A stretch of 64,000 nucleotides of DNA from Chytridium lagenaria. Lineage: Eukaryota; Chytridiomycota; Chytridiomycetes; Chytridiales; Chytridiaceae. Shown one piece after another: positions 23,708-39,677 of the stretch. The stretch is taken from NCBI GenBank assembly GCA_025449115.1, contig JAHLKC010000026.1, forward strand, positions 1-64,000, read 5' to 3'. The first letter of the stretch is position 1; the number at the start of each line of letters is the position of its first letter. The notes below the pieces were generated by a model. The model made no database searches, was not told the DNA's origin, and saw only the letters and a list, made by a program, of their open reading frames with translations. The position numbers and the translations under genes are program-made.

Positions 23708-25282
23708 ATGTCTACATCGCCATGGGCGTCTACCGTTGCTCTCCCAACCACATCCACGATGCGGATCGCGACAACGTCTTTGCCTAGAGTGACCTACCCT
23801 GATTGTGGGATCATCGCGGCGGCCTTTCCGACCATGAATGTCTCGACTGCTGAAGACGGCACTGCGTGTTGTCGCTTGAACGTAGGGGATGCAACGACCA
23901 CGCGAAGAATCTTATGCGATCAAGGAATGAGAGTCTACAGTGTGTAAGTCAACTCTCTTTACAACGATACTTACTTACGTTTATAAAAAGCCAATTCGAC
24001 GGCACTCGCATAACCGGCCGCTTCCCCCAACTCACCAACCTCACCTCCCTCCAAACCCTCTCCCTCGCGCGTAACCGTCTTACAGGTTCACTTCCTATCG
24101 ACCTTCCCCAACTCCGTCGTCTGACCACCCTTATTCTGTCCCAGAATAATTTGAACGGAACATTGGGGCCGCTGGGGAGTATGAATCTGAGACGTGATGG
24201 TGGATGAAAACGGGTTTACCGGCAGTGTACCTTTGTTGAGGAACGTGAAGGTACTGTGGATGCAGGGAAATGGGCTGACGGGGACGGTCCCGGAGTTTGT
24301 GGGGCGGTTGAATGGGTGTGGGGTTGCGGGAGGGTGTGGAAGAGTTGAAAGGAATTGCTTTGGAGATGTGGGGGCGTTGGTGGGATTTGAAAAGTATGAA
24401 TCAGCTTTATATTCTTTCCCACCCTTTCAATTTATCACTACTGACTGTGTTCGCGTTTTATTAGCACCACTCAACGAACTCCCCAAGAATGTAGCCTTCT
24501 TTTGGGGTCATCATGGGATGCGTCTTCGGTTGCTACTCTCTCCACAACTCAATCTCCATTCCCAACCATCACAGCTATCACACCGCCATCCACATCGCCC
24601 TCCACCGACATATCAAAGGGTCCAATAATCCCAATTGTAGCATCCATAGGTAGTTGCATCATCGCCATCGCGATCCTCCTCTTCGTGTTTCTACGAAAAC
24701 GACCCGCGACACAACCTAAACCAGAGAACCCCAAAGATGAAGAAAATCAAACAACGGATGGAGTCGATGAACCCGAACAGTTTTGGCTGTAAAGACGTCT
24801 TTGGAAGCAGTACCTCTTGAAACTCGGCTCCAAGATGCACAGGCACCACAGCATTCCTCTATCGCGCACGCTGAACTCCGTGCTATGTCTACAACTTACC
24901 TTGGTATAACACCCTATATCCCACGTCACACCGTTCTCCGCACTCCCCTCCCTCGTCGCGTCAGCACCGACATCCGAGAAGTCTCGGCATGGTCCAAAGA
25001 TCAAGTTGCAGGCTGGCTTCTTTGCGCAGGAGTTGGTCGTCAAATCGTTGATGTGTTTAAAGGTACCTCCTTTCCACCCTATCCTTTTCTCACGTTTGTT
25101 CAGCTCATCATATTACCGGTCGACGCTTTTTGAATCTTACTATAGAGGACTTGGGGGAAATGGGGGTGAATGCTGTTACGGCGAGGGGGATCGTGATGGA
25201 AGTTGTGAGGGATTTAAGGGAAAGGACGGGAGGGAATGAAAGCGTTTCACCTGTCACTTCTATTCTGGATACCGTGAAGTAA
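23708..25282 (+). CDS. LRR-TM-SAM receptor-like protein
   Basis: The protein opens with a short Ser/Thr/Ala-rich N-terminus (MSTSPWASTVALP) and a Cys-containing cap (DCGIIAAAF, CCRLNVGDATT). Plant-type leucine-rich repeats follow: LTSLQTLSLARNRLTGSLP, LRRLTTLILSQNNLNGTL, VDENGFTGSVP, VLWMQGNGLTGTVPEF. Next is a Ser/Thr/Pro stalk, one membrane helix (IIPIVASIGSCIIAIAILLFVFL) ending in RKR, a disordered linker, and a SAM domain (SAWSKDQVAGWLLCAGVG... ITGRRFLNLTIEDLGEMGV). The SAM fold is complete only if the last intron runs 25063-25105. Extracellular LRRs plus a cytoplasmic protein-interaction domain suggest a surface sensor without a kinase. Breaks near 24200 and 24785 need one added base. 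The start is uncertain because no strong signal peptide follows an ATG. Confidence 0.72.
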
Positions 25283-25705
25283 AATCAATTTTGTTTCCTA
25301 CTTATCCTACTTACATGTTGACTTTCCTGGCTTGCTTTTACGTGCTTCGATTTTTGTCTCAAACTCTGCTTCTTTTCCTAAACTGTTTTTCTGCTCCTTA
25401 TAATGCTATGAAGTTGGTGAAAAATGCCTTGATAGGGCCTATGTCAAACCCTTTTTACTATAATGTTGTCGCCATACTATAAAATAGAAAACCGTTATGT
25501 AATCTCTAATTTCCTCGGATTTCCATATTCAAAATTCGAATGTAGTTGTTGTATTTAGAATGCCCCCTTTGACTATTTTACTAGTATCTAAAAGACCATC
25601 TAAGTTTTATTGCATTTGTTAACAATGCCGCGCAAAACCCAAAATAATGTAAGGAACCATGGGCATAGAATCACCCAGAATAAAAGATAACTTGATGTAA
25701 CAAAA
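25283..25705. other. Intergenic between convergent genes
   Basis: AT-rich 3' flanks of the LRR-SAM gene and the ABC transporter; no coding or structural feature recognised. Confidence 0.45.
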
Positions 25706-30933
<5,228 letters not shown>

Positions 30934-31042
30934 GCCTGAGGGGAACCGGAACCGGAAGGTGAGATTGTCAAGCGAGAAAATTGCATTACGACATAAGAAT
31001 TGCAATCGGGAAACACACTGCCCAGCATTTTACTGATGTTAT

Positions 31043-31863
31043 TTACTTCCAGAACATTTCATCAGAGAGCCTGTTACAATGTAGAAGGAATATTAGCACC
31101 GGAACCCTATGCTCGCTCGTACTGGCTTACCATGGCGCAAACGCAAAAGAAGATGCCGTGAGTATAGCAAAGATCACGGTTGAGAATTCCTTTTGTAAGT
31201 ACGCCTGCAGAGACCCAAAGTTCGTAAGCCACAGCTTGTACGTGTAGGCGAATATGCGGAATTCCGAGAAAAATGTGAACGCACCCATTGCTCCAGAATT
31301 GTGGCGGACGTCTCTGGTTCCGGTCATGTCATCCATGATGTCGGCAAGTTCCTGTCCTGCAAATATTCGATTCATAATCTTGCCAGAAATCTCGTATCGG
31401 GCGCTTGTTCCCATACCCATTTTACCCTAGGGATGCTGAGCTCACAAACATTAAACGGAACCCAGAGATACATTTCGGTCCACTACCACAACCCATCCCG
31501 ACTCAAACCATTTCTCGCCAACCTTTTGAATACCCCCCTCTATACCGATTCCTATGAAAGTCAGCATCAAAGACCACAAATCAGTTTACCGAAATCTGAC
31601 TCTGGCACTTCTTTTAAAGCGAAATGCGCACGAGCTATGGCCCTTGCATTGTCTCGTCATCTGACAGTGGCTTTTGTTCGAACATGAGGATGGTTGGAGT
31701 TAAAACTCGCCAAAGGCCACCTACTTGATCACGTACACCTGATACAGCATTGACACCTTTCACAGTGATGCCTTCTTTGGAAGCGTCGGGGAAGGCTACG
31801 TTGAGGGCCTGCTCAACAGAGGCTATTTTCGCTCGATTTGTCGACCCCAACTGCAACCAGCAT
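31043..31863 (-). CDS. DUF84/YjjX-type inosine/xanthosine triphosphatase
   Basis: The N-terminus reads MLVAV then GSTNRAKIASVEQALNVAFPD and VKGVNAVSGVRDQ; after an intron it continues PLSDDETMQG and ARAHFALKEVPESDFG, then GIGIEGGIQ. These are the marks of the YjjX/NTPase family, which hydrolyses non-canonical ITP/XTP. Further on, GTSARYEISGKIMNRIFAGQELADIMD and TGTRDVRHNSGAMGAFT match the family's substrate-site and GAIG-x-x-T segments. Frame breaks occur at the start (GGGG near 31848) and near 31655. The C-terminal end is doubtful. One frame gives a hydrophobic tail ending LSDEMFWK through an intron at 31071-31130; another gives a tail unlike the family. Family call is firm; both ends of the model are soft. 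Confidence 0.7.
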
Positions 31864-32480
31864 GATCAACTAGTAATTTGTCCAGTATTCGGACATTGGC
31901 CTTTTTTTTCTCTCGATATAGTATATGTGGTGGCAGTATAGTGTGCAGGTTGACTAAGACTGTGAGGTCATGCAAGCGATGCAATTTGTCTTTAGACATA
32001 TGAAGGGGTATACATGAGTCATTTTTAAATGTATTTCTTGTTTTGTGATGCCGCTCAAACGAAGGAAGCGTAAAAGTCAAAGTCTTTGAGGTCATTACAG
32101 ATAGTTGATCGGCTCTCCTCCGTTCACCTCAACTGATCTGTACAAGAGAGAACGAGCAGTAACATAAATATTTATAGATAGAGAGAGAGAGGAACTCGAA
32201 CAGATTTGGATGCGCTGGATACACCTCAAGATTTGTTTGTTGTTTGGGGTTTGAAGCGGAGTTACATTTTCAACACAAAATTTGAAGGTTGTCAGTTCAA
32301 CACAAACAAAGTTGTTTTGCTCTCCGCAACCCACCTTGAAAGTTCAGTCCGTCGTCGTCGTTTGTCGTCAAGCTAGACACCTTACAGGACCCTCGGATAG
32401 ACGGGTGATTCTCAGAGTCAGTCACAGGCTACCCTCTCATACACATCTTTTCTGCTAAGCATCTCTCTGACAGCAGAAAG
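31864..32480. promoter_or_regulatory. Upstream region of the DUF84 and Cys-rich genes
   Basis: Divergent intergenic DNA of about 600 bp, with a (GA)-rich run near 32178-32192 and C/T-rich sequence just before the ATG at 32481. No named element is recognised. An open frame at 31823-32095 on the minus strand overlaps the DUF84 start and may hold an upstream exon. Confidence 0.35.
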
Positions 32481-35400
32481 ATGATCAAGTCGCTGTCAAG
32501 ACGGCGCAGCGTCGCCCTTCTTGTCGGCCTTTTTCTCGCTGCTCCAGGAGTGGCTTCATACTCCCAGTCCAATGGAGGGTACTACACAGACTATGGAACA
32601 GCCACTGGCACCGAGACGACCGAGTACATGACTGACACCACAGGGTCGTGGAGCTATGAGACCACCGCGACCTCCACGGTGTATTCCTCCTCGTCCACCA
32701 GTATGAGCACCACAACAGACACCGGGGCGACAAGTTCAAAAACTTCATCTGCCCCAACTTCCACAGCCACTTTTGTTCCGGGAAGCTGTGTTGGAAGGAT
32801 TGTGTTTGACACCATTTGTACAGGCCCTACTACGATGTCCAGTTGTGATGGGAACGGCGGTAGGCTCATTCCTTTTTAATAATTGTTATACAACCACTTA
32901 TTCGGTGCGCTGACTCCATCGTTCTTTAGGTATCATCCCATCGTCGGAATCAGATTGTAACGTCAACCCCTCTGTTCGGTGATGATATCCCTGCCGGCTC
33001 TGGGCGTATGATTTGCTGTGAGAACACCAACACCTGCGAGCTTCGTAAAAACTGCCCTAACGTCGTTCCTCGTAAGTAATGGACTTTACGAGTCTCTCAA
33101 AGTTTGATTGGCTAACTCCTGCTTTTCCAGCCACGCCTCCATCACCACCATCTTGTTTGAAGAAGGACCCAAACAGTCAGCTTCAGGTTTGTGTTGCACC
33201 AAACTATTTCCAACGTTGCTACCGTGAAGGTGAGTTTTCCGGGCTATTTCCTAACAAGACTTCAAAATTATTTAACGATGTTTTACCTTTTTATAGAATA
33301 CACATTGGCAGCTGCGGCTATGTGTGCAAATGGATTATCATGCTGTCCATCCGCCAGTTTTTCTGCGGCTGATCGCTGCCACCCGACCAACGACCCTCGC
33401 TACTGTCTTACCACCTTTAATATTAACGAACCTCGTCGTGATACTTTGAAACATCGTACGTCATTATATGCCTATTCAATGAGATGGAATGAGCTCATCT
33501 TAGTTTTTCTTTCCAGCCTTCGCCGTTTCCGATGTTCTCAGAACACCAGACAAATACTCCGGATTTTTGTGTAATGGACTTTTTGCCCAAGACTTCAGGT
33601 ACTTCTCATCAAATGGTAAGCCTTCCGCCAAAGCTTACTTTCATAGCCTGCATTCCATGGAAATCTAAAAAAATTCTCGCAACATGCAGCTGTGGGAATT
33701 ACTTTCCCCCAACAATCCTGCCCGGAGAATCAGAATTGCTGCGCACAAAGTCCGAATGTCTGCGAAACTGCCACTGGTTGCTCGAGCGCGAAGATGAGTA
33801 AGTGGCATTGAGAGTGTAGAACAATCAATTGTAATAACACAGATTGTTTTCATTTTATTAGAGGTTCCTGTTGACGCCCGTGCTGGAAGCAATGTCAACG
33901 TTAACAATGTTCCAAGCCTTTATACTGGAGCTATCTGCGTCGGTCTCTTTACATGGACTTTCTACACGGATCCAGGTATGTATTTCGGTTTCGATTTTAA
34001 ATTTAACACATTTACAGAAACCATATTCGATAGTATATATGATTGCCGTACCTTCGTCTCTGACGAAACTCATTGCTGTCCTTTCAGCCCTTACTTATGC
34101 GAAACCAGCGCAAACTGTGAAAAGTTTAAGCTTAAGCCTAATGCACCTCCCGCTGATGGTAAGAAGCACAGTATACAACCTGGTTGAGGCTGAATCTAAC
34201 TTATCTCTTTTGATGCCTTTTTCTTAATAGAAATTTACCCGGGGCAGGCAAACGGTTGGTTTTTTCGAGTCGAATCCGCATTCCGTCTTCCCACACCACG
34301 TCACGTCGTTTTCCAGAATACTGATGATGACATTCCTATCCATAAATAATAGCTTTGCATGACGAAGACGATCGATGCACACCTGGATCAGGCTACACCG
34401 GGCCGTATTGCGTTGACGCGTATGTACAAGCTCAATGTTCGAATGGATCTCCTGGTATGTGTAGCTTTACCGTACAAAGTTTGAAATTATATTTACATCA
34501 ATTTAAGTACCTGGGTCTACGTCGTCCTGTCGGACCTCCGTATCGTCCACGAGCTGGGTGTTCCCTCAAAACGGACAAATTTCTGAGTATGCGAGCGTTT
34601 GCTGCCCTTACTTGCCGAATAATATCTGTGTACTTCCTTTCGCATGTGCAGAGGCAAAGCTTAGTAAGTTGCGAAGCCTTTTTCTATCAAATTCTGATAA
34701 CTCTCTTATATTTACTTAACTTCTTATCTATAAATACAATTTGCTAAACTTCGTATCTATAATCACTTATAGAATACGTTAAGCCTACATTAACCTTGAG
34801 CTCATCGACCGTTGGCTCATCAACGACGAGCTCGGCGACCCAAATACCAACCACATCTACAACCACCACTGCATTGATTACGACCACAACCATTACCACT
34901 ACCACTACTACTACTTCTACGCAAAATAACCTTGGACCCGGCACTACAACTGTACCTCCGGTGACCACGACAACTACAACTGCAGTGCCAACCACAACTA
35001 CCCGCTTCCTTGGCACTTGCGACACTGTCAAGGACGGTGGTATTGTGTGCAGGTCAGACAGCACCTACAACTTTTGTGTTGGCGGTAGATTTGTTAGCGC
35101 AGTGGACTCAAAATGCTCTACCGGCACTGTTTGTTGCGAGGCTACTAACCAGTGCGACTTTGCCTTCAACTGTCCATCTTACCCCAAGGATCCTGCCGAC
35201 AAATGTTTTGGGAAGCCGGACAATGGCATTGCATGCACTTCCGAGACCACCTTCAGGATTTGTAAGAACCAGAGTATGTATCAGACATTAATTCTCAAGA
35301 CGTGTATTAACATGAACAAAATAGTTATGGCACCCCCGCCCGACCTCGGATGTCAAAATGGTCTAATTTGCTGTGAATCCCTCAACCGTTGCGACTACCG

Positions 35401-37054
35401 TGAACAGTGCTCGAACGCCGTCTTCCCTAATCCCGGCATTACCACCACCTCTCAGTCATTGGGTCTCTTCCCTACAGACGTTCCTGCACCAACTTGCGTT
35501 GGTTCCACGACTGGCAACATTGTGTGCAAAACTTCGAGAACGTTTAACTTCTGTATCAACGGAGGTATAAAACTAGTGTTTTTTTTCGATTCCTTTCTTC
35601 ACCGACTAATTAGTTCCCTCCTAATCTAGCTTTACTCAATACTCCGGATCAAACTTGTCCTCCGGGTACTGTTTGCTGTGCGAGCTCAAATTCCTGCGAT
35701 TTCCAATTCAACTGCCAGTCCGTTCGCCCCCCCACAACACTTCCTCCGGTGAATGTAGTGCCGACTACCACAGGATTTGTCGGACCCGTTCCTACAATTC
35801 CGCCGGCAACTTGTCCTGGAAGAGGAAACGGAAACATTATTTGCACTTCATCAAGCACATTCAATATCTGCTTGAACGGAGGTTTGTTAATTAAACTACT
35901 TTTGGGTTCTTGTAACTAAAACATGTAACAGAGAAGGCTGGGCCCAACGATCAGCAGTGTCCTCCTGGTACTGTGTGCTGCCAGGCGACCAACGCATGTG
36001 ACTTTGCCGCTAACTGCCCGCCTGTCGTCATTGTGCCTCCTACTACCTCTATTGCCGCTACCAACCCGATCGTCATCCCTACTACAACTATCGTCCCTCC
36101 AACAGTCACCACAACACTTACTCCTATTCCAACGGAGGTGTTCAACAGAGTCTGTGGTACTACAGTTGGCTTCAAGTGCATGACCCCTACGACCTTCAAC
36201 TTTTGTGAGAACGGACGTAAGTTTTTCAATTTTTTACATTCGCGTTATTTATTCGTCAAATGCATGATGATTATTATTATGGATTCTAAATTATTGAATA
36301 GAGCTTGTCACGAATGTTGACCAACGTTGTATTGGTGGCCTTGTCTGTTGCCCAACTATCAAGGGCTGTGCTTTCGCCAACTCTTGCCCCATTGTTGGAC
36401 TTGAAGTTCCTACTCTTGCAACCGCCGCTGAGTTTACTCAGCCCCCCACGATCCAAAAAGCGTTCAGCAGTTGCGTTGGTGTGGAGCCCGGAGGCACAAC
36501 CTGTGTCAGCGACACCGAATTCATCGTTTGCGCTCGCAATGGTAAGTTATTCTAGACTTTACTACATCGATTGTGTTCCTAAGTCATTATCTCGATGTAG
36601 GTCCTTTCCTTCCTCTTATCAAGAGGACTTGCGTTGCTGGCACTACTTGTTGCCCCTTCACTGGTGCTTGTGATCTCCCTGGAGTCTGCGCTCCAAACAG
36701 TGGTATCATCCCCACCACTCCCGCAGAGCCTCTTCCCATCCCAAGCCCTCCAACCAACGCCCCATCCTTCCTACGACATCGCCGGAAGTTCCCATTGTTC
36801 CCCCTCCTCAAGATTCCGATAACCCTTACAATGCTGTCTGCCTTCCAGACGATGTGAACAAGCTCCTTTGCAGGAACGCGACCCATTATGCTGTTTGCCT
36901 TGGAGGAAGTAAGTCATTAGAAATATGACGCGCAAGACTTTTATCTGGTAACTAACATTTTATTTACGTAGGCTCGCTAGCTATTGGTATGTGCGCCCCT
37001 GGAACCGCTTGCTGCAGGTCCTCCAACTCCTGCGACTTTGCAGTCAACTGTTAA
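32481..37054 (+). CDS. Secreted Cys-rich modular protein with CBM19/peritrophin-like repeats
   Basis: The ATG at 32481 starts a signal peptide (SVALLVGLFLAAPGVAS), followed by a Thr/Ser/Tyr-rich segment. The rest is built from repeats with the pattern C-x(6-9)-C-x(8)-C-x-NG ... C-x(4)-CC-x(6)-C-x(5)-C, for example TFNFCINGG then CPPGTVCC then NSCDFQFNC. I count seven clear units in the last 2 kb (starting near 35016, 35203, 35495, 35810, 36150, 36465 and 36835) and about three diverged ones before. They are joined by Thr/Pro linkers, the longest near 34796-34990. The NG...C-G-T-x-C core recalls chitin-binding CBM19/peritrophin modules, so cell-wall or chitin binding is likely but inferred. 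In the clear units after the first, a phase-1 intron sits at the same place. Frame break near 32972. Confidence 0.7.
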
Positions 37055-37436
37055 GTACGCACACGTCAAGACATTCCATTATTGAATCAATAACTTTTTT
37101 TCCCTTCTTTTCTTTAATTTCAATGAGGGTTTTCTGTTGAGACCCCCAACCCTCTCTTCCTCTTTTTTTTAATTTTTGTGAGGGCTGGAAAGTGAACAGG
37201 GGCTGGGCCTTTAGAATTCTTTTTTGTTATCATAACTTGAAATTCCCTTTCTTCCCTTGCTTATACGATAACTGGCTCCACAGCTTGACGTTCGTGGACC
37301 AGCATGAGCAGGGTCTTTTTTATGTGTTTGTTTGATTTAACCAGCGATTTTCCTATTTTACAAGCAGAAGAATAAATGAACAGCCATTATACTTAATTTT
37401 ATTTTAATTAAGTCAAGGAAACAGGGGGATTAAGGG
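37055..37436. other. Convergent intergenic region
   Basis: T-rich 3' flank with two similar short segments (GGGTTTTCTG... near 37125 and GAGGGCTGG near 37180). No gene seen. Confidence 0.4.
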
Positions 37437-39463
37437 TTAATGATTCCAGTAGTATTCTTGCCCTTCCATCGAAAGGGTGGTATCACTTATCCTGTTTTCA
37501 TGAAATATCTAAGGCAGAAATTGAGCCAGTTTAATGTACTTTGTAAAGTTAAAAAACCCTACCTTATCTCCTAAACGTTTAAAGTCTTTCAAAAAAGCTT
37601 CATTATCCACTTTCTCTGCTTCGGTGACTCTAATTCCAACTTGTCGTCGCAATATTCGTTTCTTAATGTACCCCGGACGAATCTCCAAAACGCGTTAATT
37701 AAAACAGTATACACAAAACGTTACCTCCATAGCTAGTTCACGAGCTTTGTTGACAATCTCATCTTCACAAAGCTTCTCATTCTCATACGACTCTTTATCC
37801 ATTTCTTCCCCATCTGAATTTTCCGCCTTCTCCCATTCATACCACCTCGCCGCAACGACATGCACGCAAGGGTCTCCAGAGGCTACGCCGCCGCGTCCTC
37901 TCCATATAGACCAAAGGCAATCACAGTCGCCAGTACGTATATCGCACGTGAACCATCCAGGAAGTGGTGAGAGGATGGCGGGCATGGATCGAACGTGAAG
38001 GAGGAGGGGAAGTAGCGCTTTGAAGTGAGTAGAGTCAAGTTGGTGACCTTTGGTGAATGATTTTAGACCAGGAATTTGACCCGCATCGATTGAGATGTCC
38101 CATGGATGGGTGAGGCGGACGCGATAAAGGTGGGGGAGACGGGTTGGTTTCACCTTTTTTCGGTTTTAGTTATTCCTAAAGAGAACCGATATAAAGGAAG
38201 AGAATCGATGTTTTCGAAAAATAAATAAATAAATGGAATAGAAAGAAAAATATATAAAGCGAAATAAATAAAAAGAACAGGATCCGAGAGAATAAATCGA
38301 AAGGAAAAGGGACCGGAATCGAAAAAAGAATCCTCTGCAGTTTTCACAAAACTCACAAATTTATCTGCATGAACCGCCTAACAAAATGAATTAGAGTAAG
38401 AAAAAAAAAAGTTTAATCAAGGACAAGAAACATTCGAGCCATTTTTCCAGAAAAAAGTACAAACCTTTAGCATTCCCAAACACTCCACCAACCTCCCTTC
38501 TCTACCCCGTCTCCCTCTCCCCATTCCCTGACCCACTTCAATAATTCTTCCCACCAACTTCCCTCCAACCAAACCCTCCCCCTTCCCCTTTTTCACGACT
38601 CTCATATCTTCGCCAAACGGATGGATGCCCAACAAGTCCCCAACAACTTCAACCAACGACTGATTCAAGTCCAGTAATCTATGAAATGATTCGGCTGGAG
38701 AAGTGGTTTGAAAGGGAACAGAGGATAAACAGAATTGACCCTTGGAGAAGGGATAACAGCCGCATTGTTTGATGTTGGGAGCATGGAGAGGTTCGGAATC
38801 AACTTGTCGACGAAATGGTTGGTGAAGAGATTCTAAAAGCTTGACTAAATCGCGACTCTAATTTTTTACACGTCGTAAGCATGAAGTGATTGTCGAGGAT
38901 GCTAAACACTCACTTGAGTATCGGTCAAACCAAGCTTATCAAAAGTTTTCGATAATAGCCGCATTCGATAAATCAGTTCGGTTTCACTAAACCACAATAA
39001 ATAACGGGAACCAGCAAACCCCAACAAACCTATTTGCTCTTTCCAAACATTTGTCTACCAACATAACACAAGCTATTGTCGGTCCCTCCAAACCTATATT
39101 CCCACACGCCTTTACCACTGCACCGCTTCGATGAAAACCACAGAGTTTCAATGAAAAGCCATACTCTTCAAATCCAGCTGACACCCCTACAGCATGGTCG
39201 ACAGTGACAACGAACGGAAAATTTCTAGGGGTTCCGCCTTTGCCGTCATTAAGAAGAGGCGGGGCTTGCAGCTCATGGACAAGTTCTTTTATAGTTTGGG
39301 AACGATCGGGGAATATTCGTAGGGTCGAGGTGAGAAGTTTGACGGACGCATTTGAGGAGCAAAATTGTGGAGTGTTGGTCTCAGAGCCTGAAGATACCCG
39401 GACGCACTTTCTTCTTGTCGCATAATTGCTATAATCGCTACAGCTCTCATAATCATCTTCCAT
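37437..39463 (-). CDS. Unrecognised protein with a SWIM-like Cys/His motif
   Basis: Exon pieces link into one gene. The first starts MEDDYESCSDYSNYATRRKC (ATG 39463) and continues FPFVVTVDHAVGVSAGFEEYGFSL, GLEGPTIACVMLVDKCLERANR and, after a one-base break near 39010, GSRYLLWFSETELIYRMRLLS. A second exon (about 38417-38860) holds APNIKQCGCYPF and SLVEVVGDLLGIHPFGEDMR. A third (37737-38150) holds LPGWFTCDIRTGDCDCLW then DPCVHVVAARWYEW, fitting the CxCx(n)CxH layout of SWIM zinc motifs. The last exons give IRPGYIKKRILRRQVGIRV and end near 37437 with EGQEYYWNH. SWIM motifs occur in DNA-repair and transposase proteins, but I cannot assign this one. The exon order is credible; splice borders are approximate. 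Confidence 0.5.
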
Positions 39464-39677
39464 CAAATCAATCTCCTCCCTTTCCTTTTTTTCTCAAAAG
39501 CTGAAATCTCCTTTTTTACGTTAACGACATTTCCCGCGTGTGATCTCCTATCTTTTGCTTTTTATGCCTCTTGTCACGAGAAGCTAGGATCGCTGATTGA
39601 CCTCTCTTGCTATTTGGGAAGCGAGGTATCCTTCGTGACTTCCACGGTTGGCTCTCGTGACGTGGAAACAATCATGG

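Noticed and set aside
32481..37054. Hydrophobin identity for the Cys-rich secreted protein
   Set aside because: Each unit has only one CC pair and spacing unlike the hydrophobin C-CC-C-C-CC-C pattern; the protein is also far too long.
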